64,000 nt of DNA from Streptomyces sp. R44 (lineage in GTDB: Bacteria > Actinomycetota > Actinomycetes > Streptomycetales > Streptomycetaceae), in contig NZ_CP163444.1 of the NCBI RefSeq assembly GCF_041053105.1, positions 8,402,501 through 8,466,500 of the forward strand, written 5' to 3'. The notes beneath the pieces were generated by a model. It was given only the letters and a program-made list of their open reading frames with translations. It made no database searches and was not told where the DNA came from. The translations under genes were made by a program, and so were the position numbers. How positions within the stretch are numbered: the first letter of the stretch is position 1; each line of letters begins with the position of its first letter. Shown here in pieces: positions 52,120 through 61,700 of this stretch.

Positions 52120-53496
52120 TCACCCCTCCAGAGCGCAGGAGTTGACGACGTCACCGCTCGTGGGCCGCGCGATCGTACGGTCCGCGGGCGGCGTCGTGCC
52201 CTTCTCCACCCAGCGGGTCAGGGCGTCGAACGCGGAGCGGTAGCACGGCAGGATCGGTCGCAGCCGGTCCGGATAGGTGTCGTAGAGGCCGTCCGTGTGC
52301 GTCCCGTCCTGCACCGTGTAGTAGCGGTGCAGCCCGCCCCGGCCCCGCTCGTCGATCATCCGCGCGTACACATCGGAGTCCGTGGAGATCGGCAGCAGTG
52401 TGTCCAGGTCGCCGTGGAGCGTGATGAGCGGTTTGCCGATCCGTCCGGTGAGCGCGACCTTCGCGACCGCGCGGTGGACGGACGCGGGCCGGGAGGCGTA
52501 GTCGTAGGAGGCGTCCGAGGCGCAGGGCGCGAAGATCTGCTCCACGGTCCCACCGGCCGTGGAGCCCGGGCAGGCCGGGTCGTACGAGGGGTCGAACTCG
52601 GCCCGGAAGAGCTTCTGCGTCAGCCCCCAGTAGGCCTTCTCGTGGTACGGCCACAGGAAGCGCGAGCCGGGCGCGAAGCCCGCCGCGATCAGGTCCTCGT
52701 CGGTGGCGAGGCCCTGGGTCCTGGCCACCGTCACCGGCAGGCTCGTCAGCAGGTTCGGGCCGCGCGTCGTCCACAGCACGCCCTCCCAGTCGACCCCGCC
52801 GTCGTACAGCTCGGGCCGGTTCTCCAGCTGCCAGCGCGTGAGGTAGCCGGCGTTGGAGATGCCGGTCATGTACGTGCGCTCCGGAGCGTGGCCGTAGCGC
52901 TGCCGTACGACCTTCTTGGCGGCCCGCGTCAGCTCGGTCACCCGGCGGTTCCACTCGGCGACCGCGTCGCCGGGCTCCTGTCCGTCGGTGAAGAAGTCAG
53001 GTCCGGTGTTGCCCTTGTCGGTGGCGGCGTAGGCGAAGCCCCGGGCGAGCACCTGGTCGGAGATCAGCGCGTCCGTGGAGTACTGGCGGCGTGAGCCCGG
53101 GGCGCCGGTGACGACGAGCCCGCCGTTCCAGTGGTCGGGCAGCCGGATGACGAACTGCGCGTCATGGGCCCAGCCGTGGGTGGCGTTGAGGCGGGAGTCG
53201 TCGGGGAAGTAGCCGTCGATCTGGACGCCCGGTACTCCCGAGGGGTTACGGGTCGCCTTCGAGGCCAGACCGGCCTGGTCGGCCAGGTCGGTGTACGGGG
53301 TGCCGGCGAGCCCGGTGGTCGTCAGGTCGTCCAGACAGGCGGACTGCTGACGCTCGGCGCCGGGCACATGGACCCGGTCCTGACGCGCACAGCGCGAGGC
53401 GGCGGGCGCCTCGGCCCCGGCGGGGCTCGCGGGGCCGAGGACGGTCACCCCGGTGAGGAGCGCGGCGAACAGGGAGACGCCTGGGAACAGGCGCAT
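52120..53496 (-). CDS. Secreted alpha/beta hydrolase (tannase / 3HB-oligomer hydrolase-like)
   Basis: A 458-residue exported protein. The signal peptide is MRLFPGVSLFAALLTGVTVL, cleaved after ASPAGA. The mature enzyme has VIRLPDHWNGGLVVTGAPGS near 120, the nucleophile elbow YMTGISNAGYLTRWQLENRP near 208 (G-x-S-x-x-G), KPLITLHGDLDTLLPISTDS near 373 with the acid, and QDGTHTDGLYDTYP with the catalytic His near 410. This layout fits tannase/feruloyl-esterase-like and hydroxybutyrate-oligomer hydrolases. Several Cys suit an extracellular enzyme. The start at 53496 has GGAGG 8 bases upstream. Confidence 0.75.
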   Translation of the reverse strand: MRLFPGVSLFAALLTGVTVLGPASPAGAEAPAASRCARQDRVHVPGAERQQSACLDDLTTTGLAGTPYTDLADQAGLASKATRNPSGVPGVQIDGYFPDDSRLNATHGWAHDAQFVIRLPDHWNGGLVVTGAPGSRRQYSTDALISDQVLARGFAYAATDKGNTGPDFFTDGQEPGDAVAEWNRRVTELTRAAKKVVRQRYGHAPERTYMTGISNAGYLTRWQLENRPELYDGGVDWEGVLWTTRGPNLLTSLPVTVARTQGLATDEDLIAAGFAPGSRFLWPYHEKAYWGLTQKLFRAEFDPSYDPACPGSTAGGTVEQIFAPCASDASYDYASRPASVHRAVAKVALTGRIGKPLITLHGDLDTLLPISTDSDVYARMIDERGRGGLHRYYTVQDGTHTDGLYDTYPDRLRPILPCYRSAFDALTRWVEKGTTPPADRTIARPTSGDVVNSCALEG

Positions 53497-53635
53497 GGTG
53501 AGCCTCCGATGGGACGACGGAAAAGAGGTGCGGCGCCACATCGTGCGGCGCACCACCACCGTCGGACCATGGTTCGGAACCACACCGCGGGCCCTCGTCC
53601 TATGGGGCGTGGAGACGGTCGTGCGGGCGGGTTCC

Positions 53636-54526
53636 TCAGGAGGCGCGTACGGCCATCGCGTCGAGCGCTTCGAGGAGGGCGGGCAGCCTGGGGCCGCGCG
53701 TCACGGGCAGCACCTCGCGCGGCGCCTCGTCGAGGAGGACGAACGCCATGTCGTCCGCCTTGGCCACGAGCGACCAGCCGGGACCGTCGGCACGGAGCAT
53801 CCCGGCGGACGAGCGGACCCTGCCGACCGGCGGGGGCTCCTCCAGATAGCCGCGCAGCTCGTCCAGGGCCTTCCTGACGCCGGTGTACGGGCCGGGGACG
53901 GCGCCGTCGGCAGCGGAGCCGTCGGGTGCGGAGCCGTCGGCAGCGGCGCCGTCCTGGTCCCCGGCCTCGGCCGATGGTGGCCCGGCGGCTTCCGTGGGCT
54001 CCGGGGCGCGAGAGGCCGTGGGTTCCCCGCCCGCGTCGCCCACCCGGGCCCGCCAGGCCTCCCACTGGGCCGCCACCTCGTCGGCGCCCAGCCGGCGCTG
54101 CGCCGGGCCCCACTCCTCGCCGGAGGGCGGGACGAGGGGTGCGGGGTCGCCCTCCTCCGGCTCCGGGTCGTGCGGGGCCGGGACGCCGGGGGCGACGGTC
54201 GCCACGGGGAGCGGCCAGCCCGGCAGCCCGGCCACCACCGAGTGCTCGTCGGGGGAGAGGTCGTACGCCATGCCGCAGTCCCAGGAGGAGATGGCCACGG
54301 CGACCAGGGACACGTCGTCGACGACGACCGTCCAGCGGGCCCCGTGCCCGTCCTGGCCGAACACGAGCCCGTACCCCTCGGCGTACGGCTGAAGGCCCAG
54401 CGCCGCGCAGGCCGCCGGGTAGTCGTCGCCGAGCACGCTCGGGAATCGCGCGGGCGTCAGCAGTGCCGCGGTCAGCACAAGGAGCGCGTCGGCGTCGGCC
54501 TCGGCGATCGGGTCCGTCCCAGCCAC
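53636..54526 (-). CDS. Conserved protein of unknown function
   Basis: A 296-residue cytoplasmic protein, acidic, in two folded parts joined by a low-complexity Asp/Gly/Ala linker with repeats of DGSA (about residues 195-215). N-terminal blocks: LLVLTAALLTPARFPSVLGD, LVFGQDGHGARWTVVVDDVS and AISSWDCGMAYDLSPDEHSV. C-terminal block: GWSLVAKADDMAFVLLDEAP. I recognise it only as a protein type seen in Streptomyces genomes, not by function. The GTG start at 54526 has a strong GGGGAGGAA site; the ATG ten codons earlier lacks one. Confidence 0.6.
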   Translation of the reverse strand: MAGTDPIAEADADALLVLTAALLTPARFPSVLGDDYPAACAALGLQPYAEGYGLVFGQDGHGARWTVVVDDVSLVAVAISSWDCGMAYDLSPDEHSVVAGLPGWPLPVATVAPGVPAPHDPEPEEGDPAPLVPPSGEEWGPAQRRLGADEVAAQWEAWRARVGDAGGEPTASRAPEPTEAAGPPSAEAGDQDGAAADGSAPDGSAADGAVPGPYTGVRKALDELRGYLEEPPPVGRVRSSAGMLRADGPGWSLVAKADDMAFVLLDEAPREVLPVTRGPRLPALLEALDAMAVRAS

Positions 54527-54625
54527 GGCTTCCTCCCCATCTGGTCGTCGGCGCACCTTAACCAGTGGGTAACCCGCGCGTCGAGGGTCTCCACCAGGGA
54601 ACCTCGCCCGGCCGGGGCCGGTCCG

Positions 54626-54961
54626 TCACGTGTCGCCGGCCCGCCTCGCCGGGGATGCGTCCCGCAGACCGAGCAGGGAGCGGGCGACGGTGCGGGGGGA
54701 CTCGTTCCGTTCCCTGGCGAGGGTGATCAGCGCCCGGCAGGCCAGTTCGTTCACGCCGAAGGAGAGCATGCCGGGGGAGACCCGGCTCGCCGCCTCCTCC
54801 GCCCGGGCCGGGTCGTCCTCGGCGCAGGCCGCCACGTACTCGGCGGCGGCCTCGAAGAGGTTGTGCCCCTGCCGGGGGCGCGGTGGAGCCGGCGCGGCGG
54901 CTTCGGGCGCCTTCCGGCCGGAGGAGAGGAGTCTGCGCAGTCTTTCCGGAACTCGTGCCAC
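54626..54961 (-). CDS. Small helical protein of unknown function
   Basis: A 111-residue protein: basic start MARVPERLRRLLSSGRKAPE, Pro/Ala linker, then helices LFEAAAEYVAACAEDDPARA and ELACRALITLARERNESPRT. No membrane segment or signal is present. The family is not recognised. It stands between the unknown protein at 53.6 kb and the kinase on the same strand, with about 100-130 bp gaps. Confidence 0.5.
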   Translation of the reverse strand: MARVPERLRRLLSSGRKAPEAAAPAPPRPRQGHNLFEAAAEYVAACAEDDPARAEEAASRVSPGMLSFGVNELACRALITLARERNESPRTVARSLLGLRDASPARRAGDT

Positions 54962-55090
54962 GGCCCGCCGCCTTTCCCGGGCACGACTGCCCGGCGTTTC
55001 TACGGTAGACAGTGAAGTGCCGGTAAAGAAGGGTGCGTTGGCATCCGTGACGGCCTCCGTGGCGATCTGGCGGCGGTGCTTCCGCCGGCC

Positions 55091-56935
55091 TCAGTCGGTG
55101 ATCGGAGGCCGGTCCGCGTGCAGAAGCGGGAGGTTCTTCTCGACGGCCTTGTCCCAGGAGCCGTCGGTGATCATCCGTGCGATCGCGGTCTGGACCCGGG
55201 CCCGCAGAGGGCTGCCCTTGCGCAGGCCGACGCCGTAGCGCTCCTCGGTGAGGCGGAAGCCCGCGAGCTTGAACCCGCCCTGGGAGCCGTCCTGTGCCGC
55301 GTACCCGGCGAGCAGCGCGTCGTCGGTGGTGATGGCGTCGACCAGGCCCGCGTTCATCGCCACGATGCACTGCGTGTAGGTGTCGTACGTCTGGACCCGT
55401 GCCCGCGGGGCGATCAGCGTCCGGATGGTGAGCGCGGAGGTGGTGCCGGCGGCCGCGCAGACCTTCCGGTCGTTCAGGTCGGCCGGTTTGGCGACGGGGG
55501 AGTCTTCCGGCAGCAGGACGTCCTGATGGGCGACGAGGTAGGGACCGGCGAAGTCGACCTGTTTCTTGCGCTTGTCGTTGATCGCGTACGTCGCCACGAC
55601 GAGGTCGACGTCGCCGCGGGCGAGCGCCGACTCCCGCAGGGAACCGGGTACTTGCTTCCAGGTCACGTCACCGGGCTTGTAGCCGAGCGCGCCGGCGATG
55701 TAGGTGGCCACGTCCACGTCGAGACCCGTGTACGTGCCGTCCGGTCGCTTCAGGCCAAGGCCGGGCTGGTCGAACTTGATCCCGACGGTGAGGCCGGAAC
55801 CGGGTTTCGTGGCCGTGCCCGTGCCCGTGCCCGTCCCCGTCCCTGTGCTTGTGGAGGCGGCGGAGGACGGCCGGTCGCCGTTCTTGCCCGCGGTGCGGTC
55901 GTCGTCCGAGCCGCCGTTGCCGTCGGGCAGGAGGCTCCAGACGAGGACGCCGCTCAGGGCCACCGCCGCGGCGGCCCCGGCGTACACCGCGCCGCGGCGC
56001 TTCCGCGGGGCGGACGGTGCCGGTGGCGCGAGGCGGTAGGAGGTGGCGGTGTCGGGCGGCGTGGGAGCCGTGTCACGTGGCTCGGCGGCGTCGTCGGCCG
56101 TCTTACCGGGACCTTCGGTCTCCGCCGCGGCCAGCAGCCGGTCCAGCGTCTCGCCGTCCGGGCGCGCCTCCGGGTCCCGTACGAGTACCTCCGTCAGCGC
56201 CGGGGTCAGCGGCCCCGCCCGGTGGGGCGGCGGGACGTCCTCGCCGAGTACGGCCGCGAGCGTGGCGAGCGTGTTGGCCCGCCGCAGCGGATGGTGGCCC
56301 TCCACCGCCACGTACAGCGTCATCGCCAGTGACCAGAGGTCGGCGGACGGCCCGCCCTCCTCGCCGCCGACGCGCTCCGGCGCCATGTAGTCGGGCGTGC
56401 CGATGATCGAGCCCGCGGCGGTCAGGGCGGTCGCGCCGTGGACAGCTGCGATGCCGAAGTCGGTGAGGACCGGCCGGCCGTCCGGCCGGAGCAGGATGTT
56501 CGCGGGCTTGATGTCCCGGTGCTGGATGCCCACCGCGTGAGCGGCCCGCAGACCCGAGAGGATCCCGCGCCCCAGCGTGGCCGCCTCGCCGGGCGTGAGG
56601 GTGCCGCGATCGAGGCGGTCCTGGAGCGAACCGCCGTCGACCAGCTCCATCACGAGCCAGGGGTAGGTGCCCTCGCCGCCGTCCACGATGTGATGGATGG
56701 TCACCACCTGCGGGTGCGCCACGCGCGCGAGTGCCCTCGCCTCGCGCAGCACCCGGACGCGGAGCTCCCGGGCGGCGTCGGGGGCGTACTCGGCGAGCGC
56801 GGGGTCCGGCGGGCGTACCTCCTTGAGCGCCACCTCCCGGTGCAGGGCCAGGTCCCTGGCCCGCCACACGGTGCCCATTCCGCCCCCGCCGAGCCGCGCC
56901 ACCAGCTCGAACCGGCCGTCCACCACCCGTGCCAC
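55091..56935 (-). CDS. Ser/Thr protein kinase fused to an extracellular solute-binding domain
   Basis: A 614-residue membrane kinase. Residues ~8-270 are a complete Hanks-type kinase: GGGGMGTVWRA loop, invariant Lys in VALKEV, catalytic HRDIKPANILLR, LTDFGIAA and TPDYMAPERV. A membrane helix follows (GAVYAGAAAAVALSGVLVWS, near 315-337) and a Ser/Thr/Gly linker (GTGTGTGTATKPG). Residues ~385-614 form an amino-acid-type periplasmic binding protein fold: LTVGIKFDQPGLGLKRPDGT, YTGLDVDVATYIAGALGY, LARGDVDLVVATYAINDKRK and VDFAGPYLVAHQDVLLPEDS. It probably senses an extracellular ligand directly, in place of the common PASTA repeats. The gene is monocistronic. Confidence 0.9.
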   Translation of the reverse strand: MARVVDGRFELVARLGGGGMGTVWRARDLALHREVALKEVRPPDPALAEYAPDAARELRVRVLREARALARVAHPQVVTIHHIVDGGEGTYPWLVMELVDGGSLQDRLDRGTLTPGEAATLGRGILSGLRAAHAVGIQHRDIKPANILLRPDGRPVLTDFGIAAVHGATALTAAGSIIGTPDYMAPERVGGEEGGPSADLWSLAMTLYVAVEGHHPLRRANTLATLAAVLGEDVPPPHRAGPLTPALTEVLVRDPEARPDGETLDRLLAAAETEGPGKTADDAAEPRDTAPTPPDTATSYRLAPPAPSAPRKRRGAVYAGAAAAVALSGVLVWSLLPDGNGGSDDDRTAGKNGDRPSSAASTSTGTGTGTGTGTATKPGSGLTVGIKFDQPGLGLKRPDGTYTGLDVDVATYIAGALGYKPGDVTWKQVPGSLRESALARGDVDLVVATYAINDKRKKQVDFAGPYLVAHQDVLLPEDSPVAKPADLNDRKVCAAAGTTSALTIRTLIAPRARVQTYDTYTQCIVAMNAGLVDAITTDDALLAGYAAQDGSQGGFKLAGFRLTEERYGVGLRKGSPLRARVQTAIARMITDGSWDKAVEKNLPLLHADRPPITD

Positions 56936-57017
56936 CCGTTGCTCCCCTCCCGGCAGCCCTCAGGGCCAGTCCGCCGACCCGGCCCCGACTCTGCCACATC
57001 CGGCCCTGCGGCCCGCT

Positions 57018-57623
57018 TCAGTCCTCGCGTACGGCGAGGGCCAGATAGCGGGCGTCCTCGTCGACGTAGCTGACGAGTCGCCAGCCGGCCTCGGCGAGCA
57101 CCCGGCGCAGCCGGGGCTCGGCGCGCAGGTCGTCCGGCGTGACCTGCCGGCCGTGGCGGGCCGCGAGGGCGGCTCGCCCGATCGGGTGGAACAGCGCGAG
57201 CTTGCCTCCGGGGCGTACGACCCTGGCGAGTTCCCGCAGATCGGCGACGGGCTCCGCGAGGTGCGAGATGAGGCCCGCCCCGAAGACGGCGTCGAGTGCT
57301 CCGTCGCGCACCGGCAGCCGGCCGACATCGGCGAGCAGCAGCGTCCCGCCGGACTCTCCGCCGCGTCCGGCGCTGACGGCCCGTTCGATCATCTCGGGCG
57401 TGAGGTCGGCCCCGAGTACCGTTCCGGAGGGGCCGACGGCGGCACGGAGCGGCGGGAGCGCGCGGCCGGTGCCGCATCCGGCGTCCAGCACGGCGTCGCC
57501 GGGGCGAAGGCCGATGTCGTCCACGGCCGCGGCGTAGGCGGGGCCGTCGTCGGGGAACCGGCTGTCCCAGTCGGCGGCGCGGGCGCCGAAGAACTCTCGT
57601 ACATGTGTGGGGTCGTCGCTCAT
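57018..57623 (-). CDS. Class I SAM-dependent methyltransferase
   Basis: A 201-residue methyltransferase: VREFFGARAADWDSRFPDDG, SAM-binding motif I GDAVLDAGCGTGRALPPLRA near 45, GADLTPEMIERAVS near 72, GALDAVFGAGLISHLAEPVA near 112 and VVRPGGKLALFHPIGRAALA near 138. It looks like the UbiE/small-molecule type; the substrate is unknown. The ATG at 57623 is taken; the ribosome site is weak and an upstream GTG is possible. Confidence 0.8.
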   Translation of the reverse strand: MSDDPTHVREFFGARAADWDSRFPDDGPAYAAAVDDIGLRPGDAVLDAGCGTGRALPPLRAAVGPSGTVLGADLTPEMIERAVSAGRGGESGGTLLLADVGRLPVRDGALDAVFGAGLISHLAEPVADLRELARVVRPGGKLALFHPIGRAALAARHGRQVTPDDLRAEPRLRRVLAEAGWRLVSYVDEDARYLALAVRED

Positions 57624-57784
57624 GTGCTCATGATCTCGCACCATTCCCCACACGGAGGGGTGAACGTTCTGTGTGCACGTTCGAGCTCGGCCTGATCGTT
57701 CGGGACCATCTCTCTGTCATATTCCAGCAGCTTTCGAAATGCGCCCCCGATGCGCCCCCCGGTGCGCACTAGCGTCCCTGAGCC

Positions 57785-58618
57785 ATGGGACACCTGGACC
57801 ACGCCACCTTCGGCTGGCTGACACCCGTGCTGTCGTACGCGATGGCCTGCATCGGCGCAGCCCTCGGGCTGCGCTGCACCGTACGAGCGCTCGACGCGAC
57901 CGGCAGGTCACGGCGCAACTGGCTGCTGACCGCCGCCTCCGCGATCGGCACCGGCATCTGGACGATGCACTTCGTGGCGATGCTCGGATTCGGCGTGACG
58001 GGCACCGACATCCGCTACGACGTTCCGCTCACCATCCTCAGCCTCGTCATCGCGATGGCCGTCGTCGGCGTCGGAGTCTTCGCCGTCGGCTACGGACGCG
58101 ACCGGGTCCGTTCCCTCCTGATCGGCGGGCTGACCACGGGCATCGGTGTGGCGAGCATGCACTACATGGGCATGGCCGCGCTCCGGCTCCACGGCCAGGT
58201 GCGGTACGACCCGCTGCTCGTCGGCCTCTCGGTGCTGATCGCCGTCGTCGCCGCCACGGCCGCGCTCTGGGCGGCGCTCAACATCCACGCGCCCGCCGCC
58301 GTGGCCGTCGCCTCGCTCGTGATGGGCGCGGCCGTCAGCAGCATGCACTACACCGGCATGTTCGCGGTGCGGGTCGATGTCGTCCCCTCCGGGGCCACCC
58401 TCCCGGGAGCCACGGTCATGCAGTTCATCTTCCCGCTCGCCGTCGGCCTCGGCTCGTACCTCTTCATCACCTCCGCCTTCGTCGCCCTCTCCCCGACGGC
58501 CAGGGAACGCGCCGCCTACGCCTCCGCCGGACGCCTCACCGAACCGGACGAACACGCGGTGGACGTCGCACCACCCGGCTTCCGCACCCCGGAAGCAGCC
58601 CGCACACCGACGACCTGA
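57785..58618 (+). CDS. MHYT-domain integral membrane protein
   Basis: A 277-residue protein with seven predicted membrane helices and the three M-H-Y/F-T/V-style motifs that define the MHYT domain: IWTMHFVAMLGFG near 59, VASMHYMGMAALR near 125 and VSSMHYTGMFAVR near 186. The domain is proposed to bind a metal and sense O2, CO or NO. In other bacteria it is fused to GGDEF/EAL or kinase domains; here it is alone, with a soluble tail from ~240. It precedes the conservon on the same strand, 116 bp away. Confidence 0.85.
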   Translation: MGHLDHATFGWLTPVLSYAMACIGAALGLRCTVRALDATGRSRRNWLLTAASAIGTGIWTMHFVAMLGFGVTGTDIRYDVPLTILSLVIAMAVVGVGVFAVGYGRDRVRSLLIGGLTTGIGVASMHYMGMAALRLHGQVRYDPLLVGLSVLIAVVAATAALWAALNIHAPAAVAVASLVMGAAVSSMHYTGMFAVRVDVVPSGATLPGATVMQFIFPLAVGLGSYLFITSAFVALSPTARERAAYASAGRLTEPDEHAVDVAPPGFRTPEAARTPTT

Positions 58619-58673
58619 CCGGTACGAGCCGACCCTGACCGGTACGAACCGATCCTGACCCGCATGACCCGAC
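58614..58673 (+). repeat. Three tandem 20-bp repeats before the conservon
   Basis: Three consecutive 20-base units starting at 58614, 58634 and 58654, each beginning CCTGACC and ending CGAC or CGAT (first unit CCTGACCGGTACGAGCCGAC). The first unit overlaps the MHYT stop codon. The direct spacing of two helical turns suits a protein-binding array upstream of cvnA, but no function is known. Confidence 0.6.
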
Positions 58674-58734
58674 ACCCCTGAAGCACGCCACGCCACACCG
58701 CACCAGAGACAGTCGCAGCCGGAACGAGGAGGCC

Positions 58735-61700
58735 ATGCGAACTCCCCGCAAGAACAAGGACGCCGAGGCGGCCACGCCGCCACCGGCGGCCGCGCGCGGG
58801 CGGCGCGCACACGCAGGTCCGCCCGCCGACGAGCCGGGGGAGCGAACCCCGGAGGCCTCGCCGACGACGGGCCGGACGGGCCACGCGGGCACGTCGGCGC
58901 CGGGAAGCGGCACCCACCCCGCCGGTCCGTTCGTATCCGGAGACTCCGGCACCGCCGTCCACCCCGCCCGTCCGTTCGTGACCGGAGACGCCGGCACCGC
59001 CGCCCGGGCCTCCCAGCGGCCCCAGGACTCCGCAGGACCGCACGCGTCCGACGCGCCACAGGTCCGTCCCTCGTTCCAGGGGCTGCGCCCTCGTACGGTC
59101 CGCGCCAAGATCGTCTCGCTCCTGATGGTCCCGGTCGTCTCCCTCCTCGCCCTCTGGGGCTTCGCCACCGTCAGCACCGCGCAGGACGTGGCCCGCCTCC
59201 GCCAGCTCCAGCGCGTCGACGCAGAGATCCGGGAGCCCGTCACGGCCGCCCTCGCCGCGCTCCAGGCCGAACGGCGCGCCGCCGTACGGCAGGTCGCGGC
59301 GCCCGGAGCCGCCCGGGCCGCCGAGCTCAAGGACCGCGTCCGCCGTACGGACGAGGCCGTCGACCGGCTCCGTCTGGACGGCACCCACACCGTCGGCGAC
59401 ACCGGAGACCTCCCCGGCGAGGTCGCCGACCGGGTGAGCGTCTTCGTCGGCAAGGTCGAGGGCCTCGCCCGGCTCCGTACCGCCGCGGCCGACGGGCGTG
59501 CCGACTGGGACCAGGTCTACGCCGCGTACACGGACACCATCTCCGCCGCCTTCGCGGTCGGCGGCGCCCTCAGCGGCATCCAGGACGCCGAGCAGGGGTC
59601 CGACGCGCGCGTACTCCTCGAATTCGGCCGGGCCGGCGAGATGCTGTCCCGCGAGGACGCCGTCCTCACCTCCGCCCACCTCACCGGCCGGCTCACCGCG
59701 GACCGGCTCCGTGCCTTCTCCGGGGCCGTCGAGACCCGGCGTACCCTCACCGCCTCGGCCGCCGCCGACCTGCCCGCCGCCGAACGCGCCGCGTGGGTCC
59801 GGCTCGCCGCCGGCGACGACCACACCCGGCTCACCCGGGCCGAGGACCGGGTCGGCGCCGCGAGCCCGGGCCGCCCCGCAGCCCAGGCCGTCACCTCCGC
59901 CGAGTGGGACGACACCCTCGCCGCCGTACGCGGCGGACTCACCGCGATCGAGAACGACGCGCGCGGTGCGGCGGCCGGCCGCGCCGACCCCTTCGCCGGC
60001 GGTGCCCTCAGCGCGGGCGGCGCGGCGGTCATCCTCGGCCTCGCCGCCGTCGCCGCCTCGCTCGTCATCTCCGTACGCATCGGCCGCGGCCTCGTCGTCG
60101 AGCTCGTCAGCCTCCGCAACACCGCCCTCGGCATCGCGCGCCGCAAACTCCCTGCCGCCATGCGCCGGCTCCGCGCCGGCGAGGAGATCGACGTCCAGGC
60201 CGAGGCCCCGCCCGGGCCCGTCTCCCACGACGAGATCGGCCAGGTCGGCGAGGCCCTCACCACCGTCCACCGCGCGGCGCTCTCGGCGGCCGTCGAACGC
60301 GCCGAACTCGCCAGCGGCATCTCCGGGGTCTTCGTCAACCTCGCCCGCCGCAGCCAGGTCCTGGTCCACCGCCAGCTCAACCTCCTGGACAGCATGGAAC
60401 GGCGCGCCGACGACCCCAACGAACTCGGCGACCTCTTCCGGCTCGACCACCTCACCACCCGCATGCGACGCCACGCCGAGAGCCTGATCATCCTCTCCGG
60501 AGCCGCCCCCGGTCGCGCCTGGCGCATGCCCGTTCCCCTCACCAACGTCGTCCGCGCCGCCGTCTCCGAGATCGAGGACTACGCGCGCGTGGAGGTACGC
60601 CGGCTCCCCGAGACGGCCGTCGTCGGCGGAGCCGTCGCCGACCTCACCCACCTCCTCGCCGAACTCATCGAGAACGCCGCCCAGTTCTCCCCGCCCCACA
60701 CCAAGGTGCGGGTCAGCGGCGAACCCGTCGGAAACGGCTATGCCCTGGAGATCGAGGACCGGGGGCTCGGCATGGGCAAGGACACCCTCGCCGAGGCGAA
60801 CGCCCGCATCGCCCAGTCCGAGGCCCTCGACCTCTTCGACAGCGACCGGCTCGGCCTCTTCGTCGTCAGCCGCCTCTCCTCCCGCCACGACATCAGGGTC
60901 CACCTGCGGCCCTCCCCCTACGGCGGCACGACAGCCGTCGTCCTGCTCCCGACCGACCTCCTCCAGGGCGCCCTGCCGCCGGGCCGCGGCGCGTCGGCGA
61001 GCGCTACCGGCACCCCTCACGCCGACACCCCTCCCGCCGGAACCCCGCGCGCGGGGAACCCTCCTCCGCACATGTCGGGCGGTCCGGTCGTCGACGGCAG
61101 GACCGGCGAGGCCCCGCACCACGACAACGCGCGCGCCGCCCGGGAACGTGAGGAGGCGCACCGCGCGGAGGCCCGCCGCTTCGGCCGGCCCCAGGCACCG
61201 CCGCCGGCCCCACCTGCCCCGATCACTCCCGCGCTCGCGGGGAATCCGGCCTCGCCCGTCGCCACCGGACGCCCGGTCCCCCAGCCGTCGCAGGGCGCGC
61301 GGCCCGGGAACCTGCCCCAGCAGACGGGCGGATCCCGCCCGTCGAACCCTCCGCAGCCCCCGACGCCCGCCCGCCCGCAGCCGTTGGCGCGCCCGACCGC
61401 CGTCCCCGCGCTCGGGGCACGGCCGGAGCCCGGCCCCGGCCCCGCTCCGGCACCCGCCGGCGTCACCGAACTGCGCCGCCGCGGGCCCTCCGTACCACCG
61501 CCCGTGCCGCCGCCCTCCCGGGAGCGGCCGCCTGCCGCACCGGCCGGCGAAGGGGCCACAGGTCGCGGTGAATCCGGGGTCGCTGCGGGTTCCGCGGGCT
61601 CCGCGGGCTCCGCGGGCTCCGCGGGCTCCGCGGGCTCCGCGGGCTCCGCGGGCTCTGAGGTCTCCGAGGTCTCCGACGTCTCTGGGCTCTCCGAGGGCGA

